64,000 bases of DNA, taken from Amycolatopsis orientalis DSM 40040 = KCTC 9412 (GTDB lineage Bacteria; Actinomycetota; Actinomycetes; Mycobacteriales; Pseudonocardiaceae). Location: assembly GCF_000478275.1 (NCBI RefSeq), contig NZ_ASJB01000031.1, positions 21,850-85,849 on the forward strand, written 5' to 3'. A model generated the notes under the pieces. The model worked only from the letters and a program-made list of their open reading frames with translations, was not told the origin of the DNA and ran no database searches. The position numbers were made by a program, and so were the translations under genes. Below are positions 53,500-63,900 of this stretch, one piece after another; position 1 is the stretch's first letter; every line of letters starts with the position of its first letter.

Positions 53500-54324
53500 A
53501 TGCCTGTCACGGCGGGCTCGCGAACGCCGCGAGACGATGACCTCAGTGCCGTATTGCGCGACATCGCGGTCGGCCGCAAGCGCGATACCCGTCTACGGTT
53601 GGCCAACATGGCGGAAACAAGGGCTTTTCTCAATGTAGGCCTGGAGTTGCTGCGAGAGGACCTGATCGACAGTGCCGAGCCTGATTTCGAGGAAGACGAG
53701 AGGTCGAAACTTTTCGAATCGATCTCTCGTGATCGAATTCTGCGAAAATCTGCAGATGTCGCGCCCGAATTGCGACTCAGTGTCAATATGTTCCGATATC
53801 GATGGGATCGCAAAGACCGCTACACTGAAGACCTTATTTCTTACATGTTCCGGCTCGCTCCACAGAAGGCACACCTCGACGATATGGAGACACTAAGTCA
53901 AAGCATGGTCGCCGATTTGAGCCTTGGGCAGTTCGTTCGCCGCTTGGCGGACGAAGAGGTACGGTTGATGCTCGAAGATCCGCTTGTCAGCCTGCAGGGC
54001 ATCGTCCAGAGCGCGATGCCCAACCATCCGCGGGTTCGCGAGTTTTGCCGAGCCCAGCTCAACCAGTTGCTCCCTCGCTGGGCCAGCCTCTATGCGCAGG
54101 TTTCACATGCTTACGGAGTGCGCCTGCGACCCGGCCGGACATGGCTCGATCTTGCGATTATGTTCAACGCAGTCGTCGAAGGCGAGCTGGCCTGGGCACG
54201 TCTCGGTCAGCGTCCGGTATTAACGAACGGTGATCACGTACTGGCTGGCGCGATCCTCGCGATGCTGCCCACCCTGGTCGAGGGGCTGGCTGATGATCTT
54301 GACAGCGTTCATGCATTAGGCTGA
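53500..54324 (+). CDS. All-helical hypothetical protein, 274 aa
   Basis: ATG 53500 with AGGAGG 5 nt upstream. It is predicted fully helical and acidic: KRDTRLRLANMAETRAFLNV, ELLREDLIDSAEPDFEEDER, then WLDLAIMFNAVVEGELAWAR in a TetR-like ligand-domain style. No clear HTH is seen at the N-terminus, so I do not call it TetR. Part of the gene (about 53640-53880) is clearly more AT-rich than the window, a sign of transfer. It is framed by repeat copies 1 and 2. Confidence 0.65.
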   Translation: MPVTAGSRTPRDDDLSAVLRDIAVGRKRDTRLRLANMAETRAFLNVGLELLREDLIDSAEPDFEEDERSKLFESISRDRILRKSADVAPELRLSVNMFRYRWDRKDRYTEDLISYMFRLAPQKAHLDDMETLSQSMVADLSLGQFVRRLADEEVRLMLEDPLVSLQGIVQSAMPNHPRVREFCRAQLNQLLPRWASLYAQVSHAYGVRLRPGRTWLDLAIMFNAVVEGELAWARLGQRPVLTNGDHVLAGAILAMLPTLVEGLADDLDSVHALG

Positions 54325-55390
54325 GCGTGACTTCGCGGCACGTCCGTGGCCGCGACGGGCAGGTCTTGCCCGGGCCCGCCAAAGGACTTGAACACCTCGG
54401 TGCCCGGACTTGCTCCGCGTTGGCGGGTACCACTGGCAATTGGAGCTGTCGCGGAGCGGGCTCGACATATGCGCGACCTCAAGCGGCATTTTATCGAACA
54501 CCGTCTGCGCCCGCATGCTCGCCGATCAGAAACGCGTGAGGCCGTTCACAGTAGCAGACCAAAGCTTCCGGAATAGTAGCGCTGCCCTTAGCAGGAACGA
54601 AAAGTACGCCATGGCGCGGCTGCACGCAAGGTCTGTCGTCAATGTCGAGCAAGCTGGTCACCAGCGCTGATGCGTGGTCTGGAAGCCGAACATGAACCGA
54701 CTATCGGAAGAGTTTTCGACGTAACCACGATCGTCTCCCACCGCAGGTGAGCCGGCGGACGCCACCCAGGCATACACCGCGCCGGCACACGAGGGCCCGA
54801 CGACGATCGGCGAGTCGCCAAGGCCCACTCAGATGGCCCAGCGATGATCAATCTCAATCCGATGGCATATTTGCCAATGTTGGCCAAGATCAATGAGATT
54901 TGGCCACCGGATATGAGACCCTACACCGCCTGTAGGGTCTCGCCGCGGGTGACATGTCGATCTTGTTCCGACTGGCGTTCCTCGATCGTCTCACGGTGGT
55001 GGCATCAAGATCAGTCTCATTGTCGTGGCATTTCCTCAGCGGTGGGTCGCGGAAGCGAGGATGTGATCGCCTGCCCAGGGCTGTCGGAAGGTGAGATCGT
55101 CCCACTGCTCCTCGTCGAGGGATGCCGTTGCGCGGGAGAGGCTGTGTTGCCGGCAACGCCGGAGCCCTGGAAGGAGCTTGGCCGTCAGGTCTTGCTACCA
55201 GCGCCGCCATGTTCCGGCGAAAAGGGCAATAGCGACAAAAGACGTATTTAGCCCGGCTCAGGACGACCGACCGGAGGCGCGGCGACCGGCTCAACGTCAT
55301 GATGTGCACATCGTCAGGACAACCACACCGAAGAAGACGAAGTCGAGCATTCCCCGGCCACGCCGGACAGGTCAGAACTCAAGCTATGGT
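54325..55390. other. 1.07-kb interval with repeat copy 2, no supported gene
   Basis: Short frames have no protein-like features. A perfect hairpin (GAGACCCTACA with TGTAGGGTCTC, 5-base loop) at 54915-54941 leads into repeat copy 2. Nothing resembling a strong ribosome site precedes the TIR gene. Confidence 0.5.
54931..55036 (+). repeat. ~100-bp dispersed repeat, copy 2
   Basis: 106 bp aligned with copy 3 from TGTAGGGTCTCGCCGC to GGCATTTCCTC, with about a quarter of positions changed. Its first 11 bases form the right arm of an 11-bp hairpin with 54915-54925. Confidence 0.7.
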
Positions 55391-56713
55391 GTGCTCGTGG
55401 CAAAGAGCGAAGACATCACCCGCCTGATCGAGGCCATGGTCGACGGTGGTGGCGCACGGGCTGAAGCCTTCTTTGTTGCACATGACCTCGGCTTGACCTA
55501 CGACTCGGTCAGCAAAGGCTGGGGGATCCGAAAGCACGTCAACGCCGCGCTCCTGCAAGCTGAGCGAGACGGGCGACAGGACGAGATCGTGGAAGCGGGC
55601 CTGGAGGCATATGACCTCACGGCTGGTGAGTTGGCGAGCACCAAACGAACAAGTAGTGGAGGCACCGTGCCCCAAATCAGTGCAAACAGCCGGGTGTTCA
55701 TCTCCCACGCCTCCGCTGACAAGGAACTCGCGGACGCCTTGGCCGACCTGATCCGGCTCGGCACGGGGCTCTCCCACGAGCGGATCCTCTGCACATCGCT
55801 CGAAGGCATGGGCATTCCTGTCGGAACGACCAACTACCTGGAGTATCTCCGGGAGCAACTCTCCGACGCTGGCCTTGTGCTGCCGCTTTTCACGCCAGCG
55901 TTCTTCGACAGCGAAGTCTGCCTGATCGAGATCGGCGCGATGTGGGGACTGCAGATGCCCGCGTTCCCCTTGTTGGTTCCGCCGGTCGACTACGGACGCG
56001 TGGAGAAACTTCTCGGCAAGTTCCAAGGAGCGAAGATCAACCAGTCAGCGGGACTGTCGCAGTTGCACGATCGGATCGTGCGCACCTTCTCACTCAAGGC
56101 CGAAACGTCCATGTGGGAGGAGAAGAAGGCCGGGTTCGACAAGCGGCTTCCAAGCCTACTGAAGAGCTTGGCCGAGTCGACCCGAGTCGACGCCAACGAC
56201 CTAAGAGCTGCCAAGCGACGGACAACCGAGATCGAAGCCCAAGTGGCAGGGCTTGAGGCCAAGGTCAAAGAACTTGAGGAGCAGAATCGAGCGCTCCACA
56301 CCGCCAAGACAGCGGATGAAGCAGACGTCGCGATGGCGCCCAAGGACGAGATCGAGCAGTTCGAGGAACTCGCTAAGGCAGCAGTAGAAACAGTGCGCTT
56401 GCTCAGCCGTGCTGTCCGCCTGGCTCTGTATGAAGACCTTGGACGAAGCGAATACTACCGGCCAGATGCGTTCTCAAGTGACGCGGAAGACGCTGAGCGA
56501 GCACAGCGGGACGATCTGCTGGCCTACGACGAGGACGACGGCGGCTACACGCCGAACTACGACGATCCGGCCATGGGCGATGCGCGAGAAGCGCTGGTCA
56601 GTCTCCTTCACTCACACTGGAGCGACGATTTCGAGCAATGGTTCCGCACTAAGTACCGCAAACGCTGGGCAGCGAACAGCCTCCCGGTCTGGGATGCGCT
56701 TAAACTTGTTTGA
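55391..56713 (+). CDS. TIR-domain protein with coiled coil
   Basis: 440 aa. GTG 55391 is used (GTG 55397 also possible); no clear ribosome site, so it may be leaderless. Residues 5-75 are a helical N-terminal domain (AEAFFVAHDLGLTYDSVSKG). The TIR domain is about 100-240: SRVFISHASADKELADALAD, ILCTSLEGMGIPVG (loop near the active site), then FFDSEVCLIEIGAMWGL with E180 in the position of the catalytic NADase Glu. A coiled coil (IEAQVAGLEAKVKELEEQNR) and a charged C-terminal domain follow. Bacterial TIR proteins consume NAD+ on phage infection; that activity is inferred. Confidence 0.85.
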   Translation: MLVAKSEDITRLIEAMVDGGGARAEAFFVAHDLGLTYDSVSKGWGIRKHVNAALLQAERDGRQDEIVEAGLEAYDLTAGELASTKRTSSGGTVPQISANSRVFISHASADKELADALADLIRLGTGLSHERILCTSLEGMGIPVGTTNYLEYLREQLSDAGLVLPLFTPAFFDSEVCLIEIGAMWGLQMPAFPLLVPPVDYGRVEKLLGKFQGAKINQSAGLSQLHDRIVRTFSLKAETSMWEEKKAGFDKRLPSLLKSLAESTRVDANDLRAAKRRTTEIEAQVAGLEAKVKELEEQNRALHTAKTADEADVAMAPKDEIEQFEELAKAAVETVRLLSRAVRLALYEDLGRSEYYRPDAFSSDAEDAERAQRDDLLAYDEDDGGYTPNYDDPAMGDAREALVSLLHSHWSDDFEQWFRTKYRKRWAANSLPVWDALKLV

Positions 56714-56953
56714 GGGGCCGCAGACAGACTCGCGTCGGAGCGTGCGTGCTGCGTGCCAGGCCGACGTCCCCCGTGCCTCCGACTCCATGCGCGAGGCTGC
56801 AGGCGGACGGATCAAGTCGGCACATGTAGCTAATCAAGTTGGCACCGCCGAACTTTGTGACTGAGCCAACGGTCGTGTTTGCGTGGCGCATTGGACAGCA
56901 GCCCACTCTGTTTCGGCCGTCTGTCTCAGATCGTTGGCCGACGCCACTTCCGC

Positions 56954-57060
56954 TGTAGGGTCTCGCCGCTCGTGACATGTCGATCTTGCGCGACCTGGGC
57001 GTACTCGGTTGTCTCGCGGTCACTCCACCATGATCAATCTCAAAATCTTGGCATTTCCTC
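56954..57060 (+). repeat. ~100-bp dispersed repeat, copy 3
   Basis: 107 bp, the best preserved match to both other copies. It begins TGTAGGGTCTCGCCGC and ends GGCATTTCCTC. It lies 240 bp past the TIR gene, so copies 2 and 3 bracket that gene. Confidence 0.7.
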
Positions 57061-57294
57061 GACTGATCAGCCGCCACGCTGTCGTCTACGTCCATTTACG
57101 GGACTGCGGTTGCATATCCGAGGCTGCCCCTTGCTGCCCGACGTGGGCGGCAAGGGCTGTTCGATCTACGACTGCCCCATCGCATCACGTCCTGCACGCG
57201 CACCACGACGCGGGATCGAACCAGTTCATCCGCTGCCCGCGTTGAGGACGTTGTCTAGCGCCCACTGGCGGCGGTGTCGCGCGCCGTTCGCCGC

Positions 57295-57510
57295 GAGCCT
57301 GGAGCTGGACTTCGACTCGCCCGCGGAGCGGCTGGCAGTGCGGCTCTACGCGACGGCGGCCGACCAACTCACCAGGGACTATCTGACCGAGGGGACGCGC
57401 TCGATGCGGGCGTGATCGTCGAAACTCTGGCAGGTGCGCTGCGCACCGCGCAGGTCGCCGACCCCGAATTGCGCGTCGAGTCAGTGCAGGAGGAGTTGGA
57501 GTCGCGCTAG
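57295..57510 (+). pseudogene. Frameshifted fragment, family unknown
   Basis: One frame reads LELDFDSPAERLAVRLYATA and continues to a stop at 57415; the next frame carries on with ALDAGVIVETLAGALRTAQV to a stop at 57510. The two read as one helical protein interrupted by an indel near 57395. Confidence 0.35.
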
Positions 57511-57760
57511 ACCCGTCGATCGTGTTGAGCGCCAACGACTCCGTCCCACACCGGCCGAGCGCGGGAGGGTCATGCCGAGGTCGCGTCCGAGCCGGCCGAG
57601 GTTCTTGCGTGCCCGGCCATATCGCGTTTGTAACGCGAGGCGGCTGTAGCTCGACGATGAAGCAACCGCCGCTGTCGAGATCTGTTACAGACGGCGCTGT
57701 AGCTTCTTCGAGCGGTCAAAGACCTGACTCATATCCATACCCACGCACGAGGGGGGCAAG

Positions 57761-59191
57761 ATGGAGGTCCCGAGAAGACCGGTACTCAAGAGCGGCGTGA
57801 TGCTGGCCGGCTACGGGCTCGCCGCACCGTGGCTGCAGCCAGGCCGGGCCGACGCGGCAGCTACTCCTTTGGCGATCGCGGTCGGCAAGGTCGACATCAC
57901 CCCAGGCCTCGGAATCGCGCTGGCCGGGTACGCAGGTGACAGCCCTCGTGCGGCGACCGGTGTGAACCGTCCGCTGTACGCGCGGTGCACGATCATCTGG
58001 GACGCCGGCATCCCGAATGTCATCGTGACCGCAGACATCCTTGCCTTCCCACGCACCATCCATCAAGCGATCCGAACACGGATCACCGCGCTCGGCGTCG
58101 CGTCGTCCGATTTCGTGCTCACGGCAACGCACACCCACAACGGCCCGGTGATCAACGATGACGTCACCGCGTACACCCTCTACAACATCGCCGACCCATC
58201 GCCGGAGCGGGACGCAATTCGGGCCTACGTAGCCCGGCTGCAGGATCAGATCGTGGACTTGGTCCGTGAAACGCTCACAGAAACCCCGACGGCGTGCACC
58301 CTTGACTACCAAGTCGCCGACGAGGACTTCTCCTACAACAGGGAGGGCCTATCCTCCGTGGAACGCGATCTGCCGGTCCTGGTCGCCCGCACGCTCGACG
58401 GCGCCCCCATCGCCGTGCTGTTCGGTTACGGCTGCCACCCTGTATCCGGCCCCGGCGTGACCTTGATCGACCCGGACTACCCAGGGTTGGCCGTTTCGGT
58501 AATCGAAGACGACGCCGGAATTTTCGCGCAGTTCCTCACCGGCACGGCCGGCGACCAGAATCCCCGTAACGCTTCCAGTTGGCCCGCACTGACTGCGGAC
58601 GGCACCGACCTCGGCCAAACCGTGCTCAACACGCTCTCCGCGCCCGGCCGTCCGATCAGCGGGCCCATCCTCACCGCGTACCGCGACGTCGACATCAAGC
58701 TGGACATCACCGACACACCCGACAACCTCGCAGTGGCCCGCGCCAACTTCGCCGTTCGCCAGGCGAACTCGCCGGGGTGGATCAGTCGGCATGCCGAGAT
58801 CATGATCAACCAGATCGACGCACACAGCTTCACGTTCAGCACCCCGGTACCGGTACAGGTCTGGCGCTTCGCCGGTGGCACGCCGCTGAGGATGGTCATG
58901 ATCGGCGGTGAACCGGTGTCAGGCTACGCGGCCCATTGCCGTGACAACTACGGCGGCAGCGACGGCATCTGGATCAGTGGCTACGCCGGCGAGGTACCCG
59001 CCTACCTGCCCAGCGACGAACTGCTGACCACCGGTGGCGCGTTGCACTATGCCTGCGGCTGGTCCACCGACTACCCGGGCATGGGCGGCGGCGCGATGTG
59101 CGCCTACGGCCTCATCGCCCACTACCTGCGCAACACCCAAGGCAACGGCGTGGAGCACACACTGATCGCCGCCCTGACCGCAATGCTTTAG
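57761..59191 (+). CDS. Neutral/alkaline ceramidase-family protein, exported
   Basis: 476 aa from ATG 57761 (GAGGGGGG upstream). The N-terminus has a twin-arginine-like signal (PRRPVLKSGVMLAGYGLAAP) with a cleavage-type ADAAA. The mature domain starts VGKVDITPGLGIALAGYAGD and has LTATHTHNGP, the metal-binding signature of the ceramidase N-terminal domain, then FGYGCHPVSGPG and AQFLTGTAGDQNPRN. Members hydrolyse ceramides or related amides. It is shorter than full ceramidases (about 650 aa) and lacks their C-terminal Ig-like domain, so a different amide or ester substrate is possible. Confidence 0.85.
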   Translation: MEVPRRPVLKSGVMLAGYGLAAPWLQPGRADAAATPLAIAVGKVDITPGLGIALAGYAGDSPRAATGVNRPLYARCTIIWDAGIPNVIVTADILAFPRTIHQAIRTRITALGVASSDFVLTATHTHNGPVINDDVTAYTLYNIADPSPERDAIRAYVARLQDQIVDLVRETLTETPTACTLDYQVADEDFSYNREGLSSVERDLPVLVARTLDGAPIAVLFGYGCHPVSGPGVTLIDPDYPGLAVSVIEDDAGIFAQFLTGTAGDQNPRNASSWPALTADGTDLGQTVLNTLSAPGRPISGPILTAYRDVDIKLDITDTPDNLAVARANFAVRQANSPGWISRHAEIMINQIDAHSFTFSTPVPVQVWRFAGGTPLRMVMIGGEPVSGYAAHCRDNYGGSDGIWISGYAGEVPAYLPSDELLTTGGALHYACGWSTDYPGMGGGAMCAYGLIAHYLRNTQGNGVEHTLIAALTAML

Positions 59192-59555
59192 ATGCCGACG
59201 AGCCGGACACTGCTCGTGCCCGACTCACACGTAGCAACCGGCGCACTCACGACGACCGCTCACCGATTTGCGGGGATGCACGATCAGCCATGAGCGGACG
59301 CTGCTGGCTCGTTTGTGCCACCGCGTCTTCGATCGGGGGGCGGCTGCAGTGCTCGACGAGCTCCACGACCTTGGTGCTCCACGCCGACACGTTGGGGCGG
59401 CTCACCGCGACCGCCCGGTCGGCCAGCGCGACACGTTCGGCCCGTTGGCCGGAGAGGTCAGTGCCTGCTGGCAGCGGTGCAGCTTCCGCTGGCCCCCAAC
59501 AGGCAAAACCCCCTGCGGGGTTCCACAAGTCTGCCGACGGCTCTGACCAGTAGGT
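59192..59555. other. 364-bp interval between the ceramidase-family gene and the transposase
   Basis: No supported gene. It contains a hairpin terminator for the transposase at 59507-59522; the insertion-element end should lie here, but I could not recognise the inverted repeat. Confidence 0.5.
59507..59522 (-). terminator. Intrinsic terminator after the transposase gene
   Basis: Read on the minus strand: AACCCC, loop GCAG, GGGGTT followed by more T residues (GGGGGTTTTG). A short perfect stem with T-tract 34 bases after the transposase stop. Confidence 0.7.
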
Positions 59556-60623
59556 TTACGCCGTCCGTTCGTACTCGTTGATCAGGCCTCCGAGAAGCCG
59601 CTGTCGCCTGATCCGTTGAGAGTTGAGGTCTGCCACGGGGTGGGTCGGCTGTGGTGGGCGAAGCTCGCGGGAGCGGTGCGGTCGTCGACCGTTGTAGTGC
59701 CGGAGGTACTCGGCGAGCACGGCGCGCAGATGCCGCTCGCCCAGGATCAACATACGGTCGGTGAGCTCGGTTCTGACCGTGAGCACAAACCGCTCGGCGT
59801 AGCAGTTCGCCCGCGGGCAACGCGGAGGGATCTTTACCGCCTCCATGCCGACGTCGGCCAGGACGGCGTCGAACGAGGCCGAGAACTGGCCAGCCCGATC
59901 ACGGATCAGGAACCTGAACTCGTCGACTCGACCACCGAGATCCATCACGAGGTTGCGGATCTGCTGCGTAGTCCACTCGCCATCCGGATTCGTGGTCGTG
60001 CCCAGAATGTGCACGTAGCGACTGCCGACCTCCAGCACGAAGAACACATAGATTCTCCGGAGTGTCAGCGCGCAGTCGATGTGGAAGAAGTCGCACACCA
60101 GCATCGTCGAGGCCTGCGTGCGCAGGAACTGCCGCCAGGTCGTGTCGGTGTCCCGGACCGGCACGGGAGGTACACGTGCCCGCTTCAGGATCCGCCGGAT
60201 CGTCGACGCGCCGACCCGGTGTCCGAGCTTGAGCAGCTCACCCTGAATCCTCTTGTAGCCCCAGCTGTGGTTCTCCCTGGCCATCCGTTCGATCAACCCA
60301 GCGATCGCGTCGTCGACCGGTGGACGACCGACCCGGTGAGGATAGAACCACTTCGCGGCTACCAGGCGCCGATGCCAGCGCAGGATCGTGCCCGGGGTAA
60401 CCAGCCGGTGTGTCCGCAGCGTCTTGGGCAACAGGCGGACCAACGCGGCGAACACAGCACGGTCAGCCCAATCGAGACGAGGTTTCGGGTTGCCTCTGCG
60501 CAGCACTGCGACCTCATGGCGCAGTACCAGCAACTCGACATTCTTCGACGCCGACGAGCGGCCGAGCAACACCACCAAACCCACCAGCCGAAAGAAGATC
60601 AGATAGAGCAAACGCAACGACAT
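59556..60623 (-). CDS. DDE (rve-type integrase core) transposase
   Basis: 355 aa from ATG 60623. The N-terminus is a helix plus HTH (VELLVLRHEVAVLRRGNPKP, then HSWGYKRIQGELLKLGHRVG as in IS3-like OrfB). The catalytic core shows the first Asp in LVCDFFHIDCAL, the second Asp in LIRDRAGQFSASFDAVL and the Glu in ANCYAERFVLTVRTELTDR, followed by YNGRRPHRSR near the end. The frame is intact, so it may be active. It is a single-gene element, and ends or target repeats were not identified. It abuts a broken LigD-type fragment. Confidence 0.9.
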   Translation of the reverse strand: MSLRLLYLIFFRLVGLVVLLGRSSASKNVELLVLRHEVAVLRRGNPKPRLDWADRAVFAALVRLLPKTLRTHRLVTPGTILRWHRRLVAAKWFYPHRVGRPPVDDAIAGLIERMARENHSWGYKRIQGELLKLGHRVGASTIRRILKRARVPPVPVRDTDTTWRQFLRTQASTMLVCDFFHIDCALTLRRIYVFFVLEVGSRYVHILGTTTNPDGEWTTQQIRNLVMDLGGRVDEFRFLIRDRAGQFSASFDAVLADVGMEAVKIPPRCPRANCYAERFVLTVRTELTDRMLILGERHLRAVLAEYLRHYNGRRPHRSRELRPPQPTHPVADLNSQRIRRQRLLGGLINEYERTA

Positions 60624-60671
60624 GGCCGGCGATCATGCCCTACCCGTCGAACGCGCCTGTCGCCGCAGGTC

Positions 60672-60857
60672 CGACGCATGGACCGGATTTCTGAACCCCC
60701 ACACCCCACCGTGTCCACCCCGCTCACCTGGAACGAGGTGGAGACGTGCCGGCACGCCAGCCAGCTGGTGTTCACCGCCGACGATGTCCTCGACCGCGTC
60801 GACGACCACGGCGACTTGCTGCTGGACCTGTTCGAGAAACGCGTCCCCCTTCCGTGA
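60672..60857 (+). pseudogene. C-terminal remnant of a LigD-type DNA primase-polymerase
   Basis: 62 codons reading PPHPTVSTPLTWNEVETC, then QLVFTADDVLDRVDDHGDLL to the stop at 60857. The TVSTPLTW(D/N)EV and FTADDVLxRVxxHGDLL strings are hallmarks of the end of actinobacterial LigD-like polymerase domains used in non-homologous end joining. The rest of the gene is missing because the transposase gene begins immediately beside it. Confidence 0.7.
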
Positions 60858-60987
60858 CCTGAACAGATATGTTTCACTCTGCCGACGTCGGGTACGTCGA
60901 CATCGTGGCCTGGGGCTACGCTCGGACGTCCGGATAACTGTGTCAGGCAGCAGAAACGGTGAGGTCCTTCCGAGCGACTATCTGATC

Positions 60988-63900
60988 ATGACTTCCGCCG
61001 AAGAGGGTTCGCTGCCGCTGGAGCTGCCCGCCGACGTAGCCGAACGCATGGCGGAGGAGCTGCCGCTCAGTGCGAAGATCATCGATTGTGTGCGCACGGC
61101 GTCGGCTCTCATCCAGCAGGCCATCGTCGACGATCAGGGACTACGGCTGGCCGAGAGCGCTGGATACAATCTTCGAGAGGCGTTCGCAGCAGTCGTCGCG
61201 GAGCAGACTCCAGCTGACGGCCGCGGTCTCCATACCGTGCTGGAGGCGTGGCGGCGATACCGGGACGCACCAGAGTCCGAGCGGACAACCGGACTCGACG
61301 CCTTGGAACAAGAGCTACGAGCGGTCGCGGAGCAGAGACGACAAGACTCATATCACACAGCACGACTTGTGACCTTCTTGCGCAAGAGGACCGGGCTCGA
61401 CCCGCTGCCCGATCTCGACCCCACTGATGACTACAAGAAGCTGCGAAGGCAAGCCGACGAGGGTGTGCACAACGACATGAGCCTCGCCGAGGTCCTTGTG
61501 CTGTACGACCTCACCATCGCCTGGTTCATTCGCATGTTCACGCCCCCGGACCAGATCGTGCGTGCGCTCCGTGCGCTGGCCGCCGAGCCGTGGCAGGGCT
61601 CGTCGCAGCTTGTGCGTCTGCGGGGGTTGGCCAACGACGCACACCACCTGCGGCTATTCATCTCGACGCTGACTGACGGTGCTTGGCTGATGCGTCTCTA
61701 TGACGCGGGCCTGATTCAGTTGCCGGAGCCAAACACGCCCTGGCCAGTCTTTGGGCTGCTAGACGGGCTCGGTAAGACCGAGCCGGACGCGGTCGCCAAC
61801 GTACTGCAGGCGCTGCTCAAAGACGTGAAGAGATCAGATCAGCCACGGCGCTGGGGGCAGCGGTTCGAACTCCTGCGCGTCGCCGCCCAGATCGGCGAGG
61901 CCGGACATGACGTCGTTGCAGCGATCATGGACTGCCACCCCGACGATCGCGGGGCGATTCGCGCGCTCGCGGTTGGCGTCGTCAAGGCGGCCGATCCCGC
62001 CGCGCGTGTCGTCGACCGAGTTGCCGATCGGGTTCTGTCCGGCAGCCCGCTCGACCGGAACCGCTACTACTACACCACCGTCCTCGAACAGCTCGTCGCG
62101 GGAATGACCGCAGTCAACGCCGCTGAGCGCATCCGCTTGCTGGCCATCAAAGTTCGCAAATTGGCACAGCATTCCGAGACGAAGTTCATTGCCCTGGACA
62201 GCGCACGGCTCACCAGCAGCCTGGGCGATAGCCACGACTTCCTCTCCATCATCACCCACTACTTCGCAGTGGCACTGACCCGCTCTCGCGAGCTCGGCGT
62301 CACTACTTTCGATCTTCGCCAGTGGACTGACACGATCCCGGGCGAGATCGGAGAACGCGCCACATCGCGGATCCTCGCCAACGCTGACGACGTCCCAGTG
62401 CAAGAGCAGATCGACCACATCACGGCACGCCTGGCCTCGAACATTACTGGCGACGACAAAGATCTCATCGACGCCATACTCGCTCGCGCCCCAGATCCGG
62501 CCCTTCTTGACGCATGGCGCGACGCTCTTGGCGTCCCGCCGGCGGCCCCAGAGCAGATAGACGGCCAGTTCCCGCGAGCGTGGGTAAGTTCCTGGGGATG
62601 GTCGGTAGCCCTACCCGACAGTGTTCTCACCGATTGGCAAGCCGCGATCGAGCAGGTCTCCGAGAAGTACGGCCATCCTAATGCGGCCGAGTTCGACACC
62701 CGGGTCAGCGCCTCCGGCTTCCTCGTCGAGCGTTCCGCTTACAGCACAGAGAAGCTCGCCGCATTACCTGTACTCGAGGCGGCGCAGCTGGTTGCGCAGT
62801 GGCGGCCAGACAACGCGAGTGACGGCCAGATGCTCGGGGCACGTGAACTCGCCCGTGCTCTTGAGGTCGTCGTGACCGACAACGTAGGCGCATGGATCCA
62901 GGACCCGGCCATCGTCGTCGCCACGCTACGGGAACCGCTCTACGTCCTGCACTACTTCTACGCCCTGATTGCAAAGGCCAGGGAAGCGGCAGCCGAGACA
63001 CCATCTCTTCTCGACACCGTGCGGCGGGTACGAACGGCGCACCAAGACCCCACCGTCCTTGGCTACGACGCTTTCGACTACGAACTCAACTGGCGCAACG
63101 TTGACAGTGCGGGTATCGAACTCGCCCGAGCACTAGCCAACGCCGACGGCGACCTCTCCGCGCACCTCGACACCGTCTGGGACTGGGCGCGCGAATCTAT
63201 CGACCTCACGCCCGATCCCACGGAGGTCGAGTCACTGACCGCGGACAGGGACACGTTGCGGCGCGCTATGAGCTCAGATTCCGGGCGAGCACTCCTCGCG
63301 ACCATCGCGTTCGCTGCGTGGGAGTACCGCCGAACAGAGGCGGTGCGAGCGGACTTTTCATCGCTGCTTGATCGAGTCCTAGCGGTCGACGGCACGAGAG
63401 GAGCCAACTATCGGGCGCTGTTGGCCGTTCGAAGGCCACTATTGGAGACTCTCGTCCCGGACTGGCTAACGACCAACAGGTCGCTCCTGTTCGGCGACAA
63501 TGAGGTGGGTGCTGCGACATTCGACATCACGCTCCAGCACGCACACCCGACCGCCTGGCTGCGCGACACGTTGCGCGAACGCCTGTTCTCCGCGGCGAAC
63601 AGCGGCAGCAAGCCTGCAATCACCTCCCTACTGCTAGCGGTTTTGGACCGCAGCCCGGAGTACACAAGCGACACTGTCCTCACAGCTTTACGCGGCAACA
63701 CAGCGAGTCTGTCGACCGCGAACGAGACCATGGCGTTTCTCGTGCAAGAATGCGACACGGACGATCCACGGATTCCCATCGCATCCGGCTTCTGGCGTGC
63801 CTTGATCGACGCGGACCGAGGCGACGTTCCTGCCGCGGTGTTGTCGTCGTCGGGCAGGTGGGCATTCGTGACCGGCCTCGACGACGACACATGGTCGACG

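Larger units (their letters stand above)
56714..57760. other. 1.05-kb interval with repeat copy 3 and one decayed fragment
   Basis: Apart from repeat copy 3 (56954-57060) and the broken fragment at about 57295-57510, no gene is supported. The ribosome site GAGGGGGG of the ceramidase-family gene is at its right edge. Confidence 0.5.

Noticed and set aside
53500..54324. TetR-family regulator
   Set aside because: All-helical with a TetR-like C-terminal feel, but no recognisable N-terminal helix-turn-helix.
56879..57415. 178-codon plus-strand frame
   Set aside because: It spans a non-coding repeat copy; only a short, frameshifted tail looks like coding sequence.
59616..60857. 413-codon plus-strand frame
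   Set aside because: It is antisense to the transposase for most of its length; only the last 60 codons (LigD-type remnant) are protein-like.
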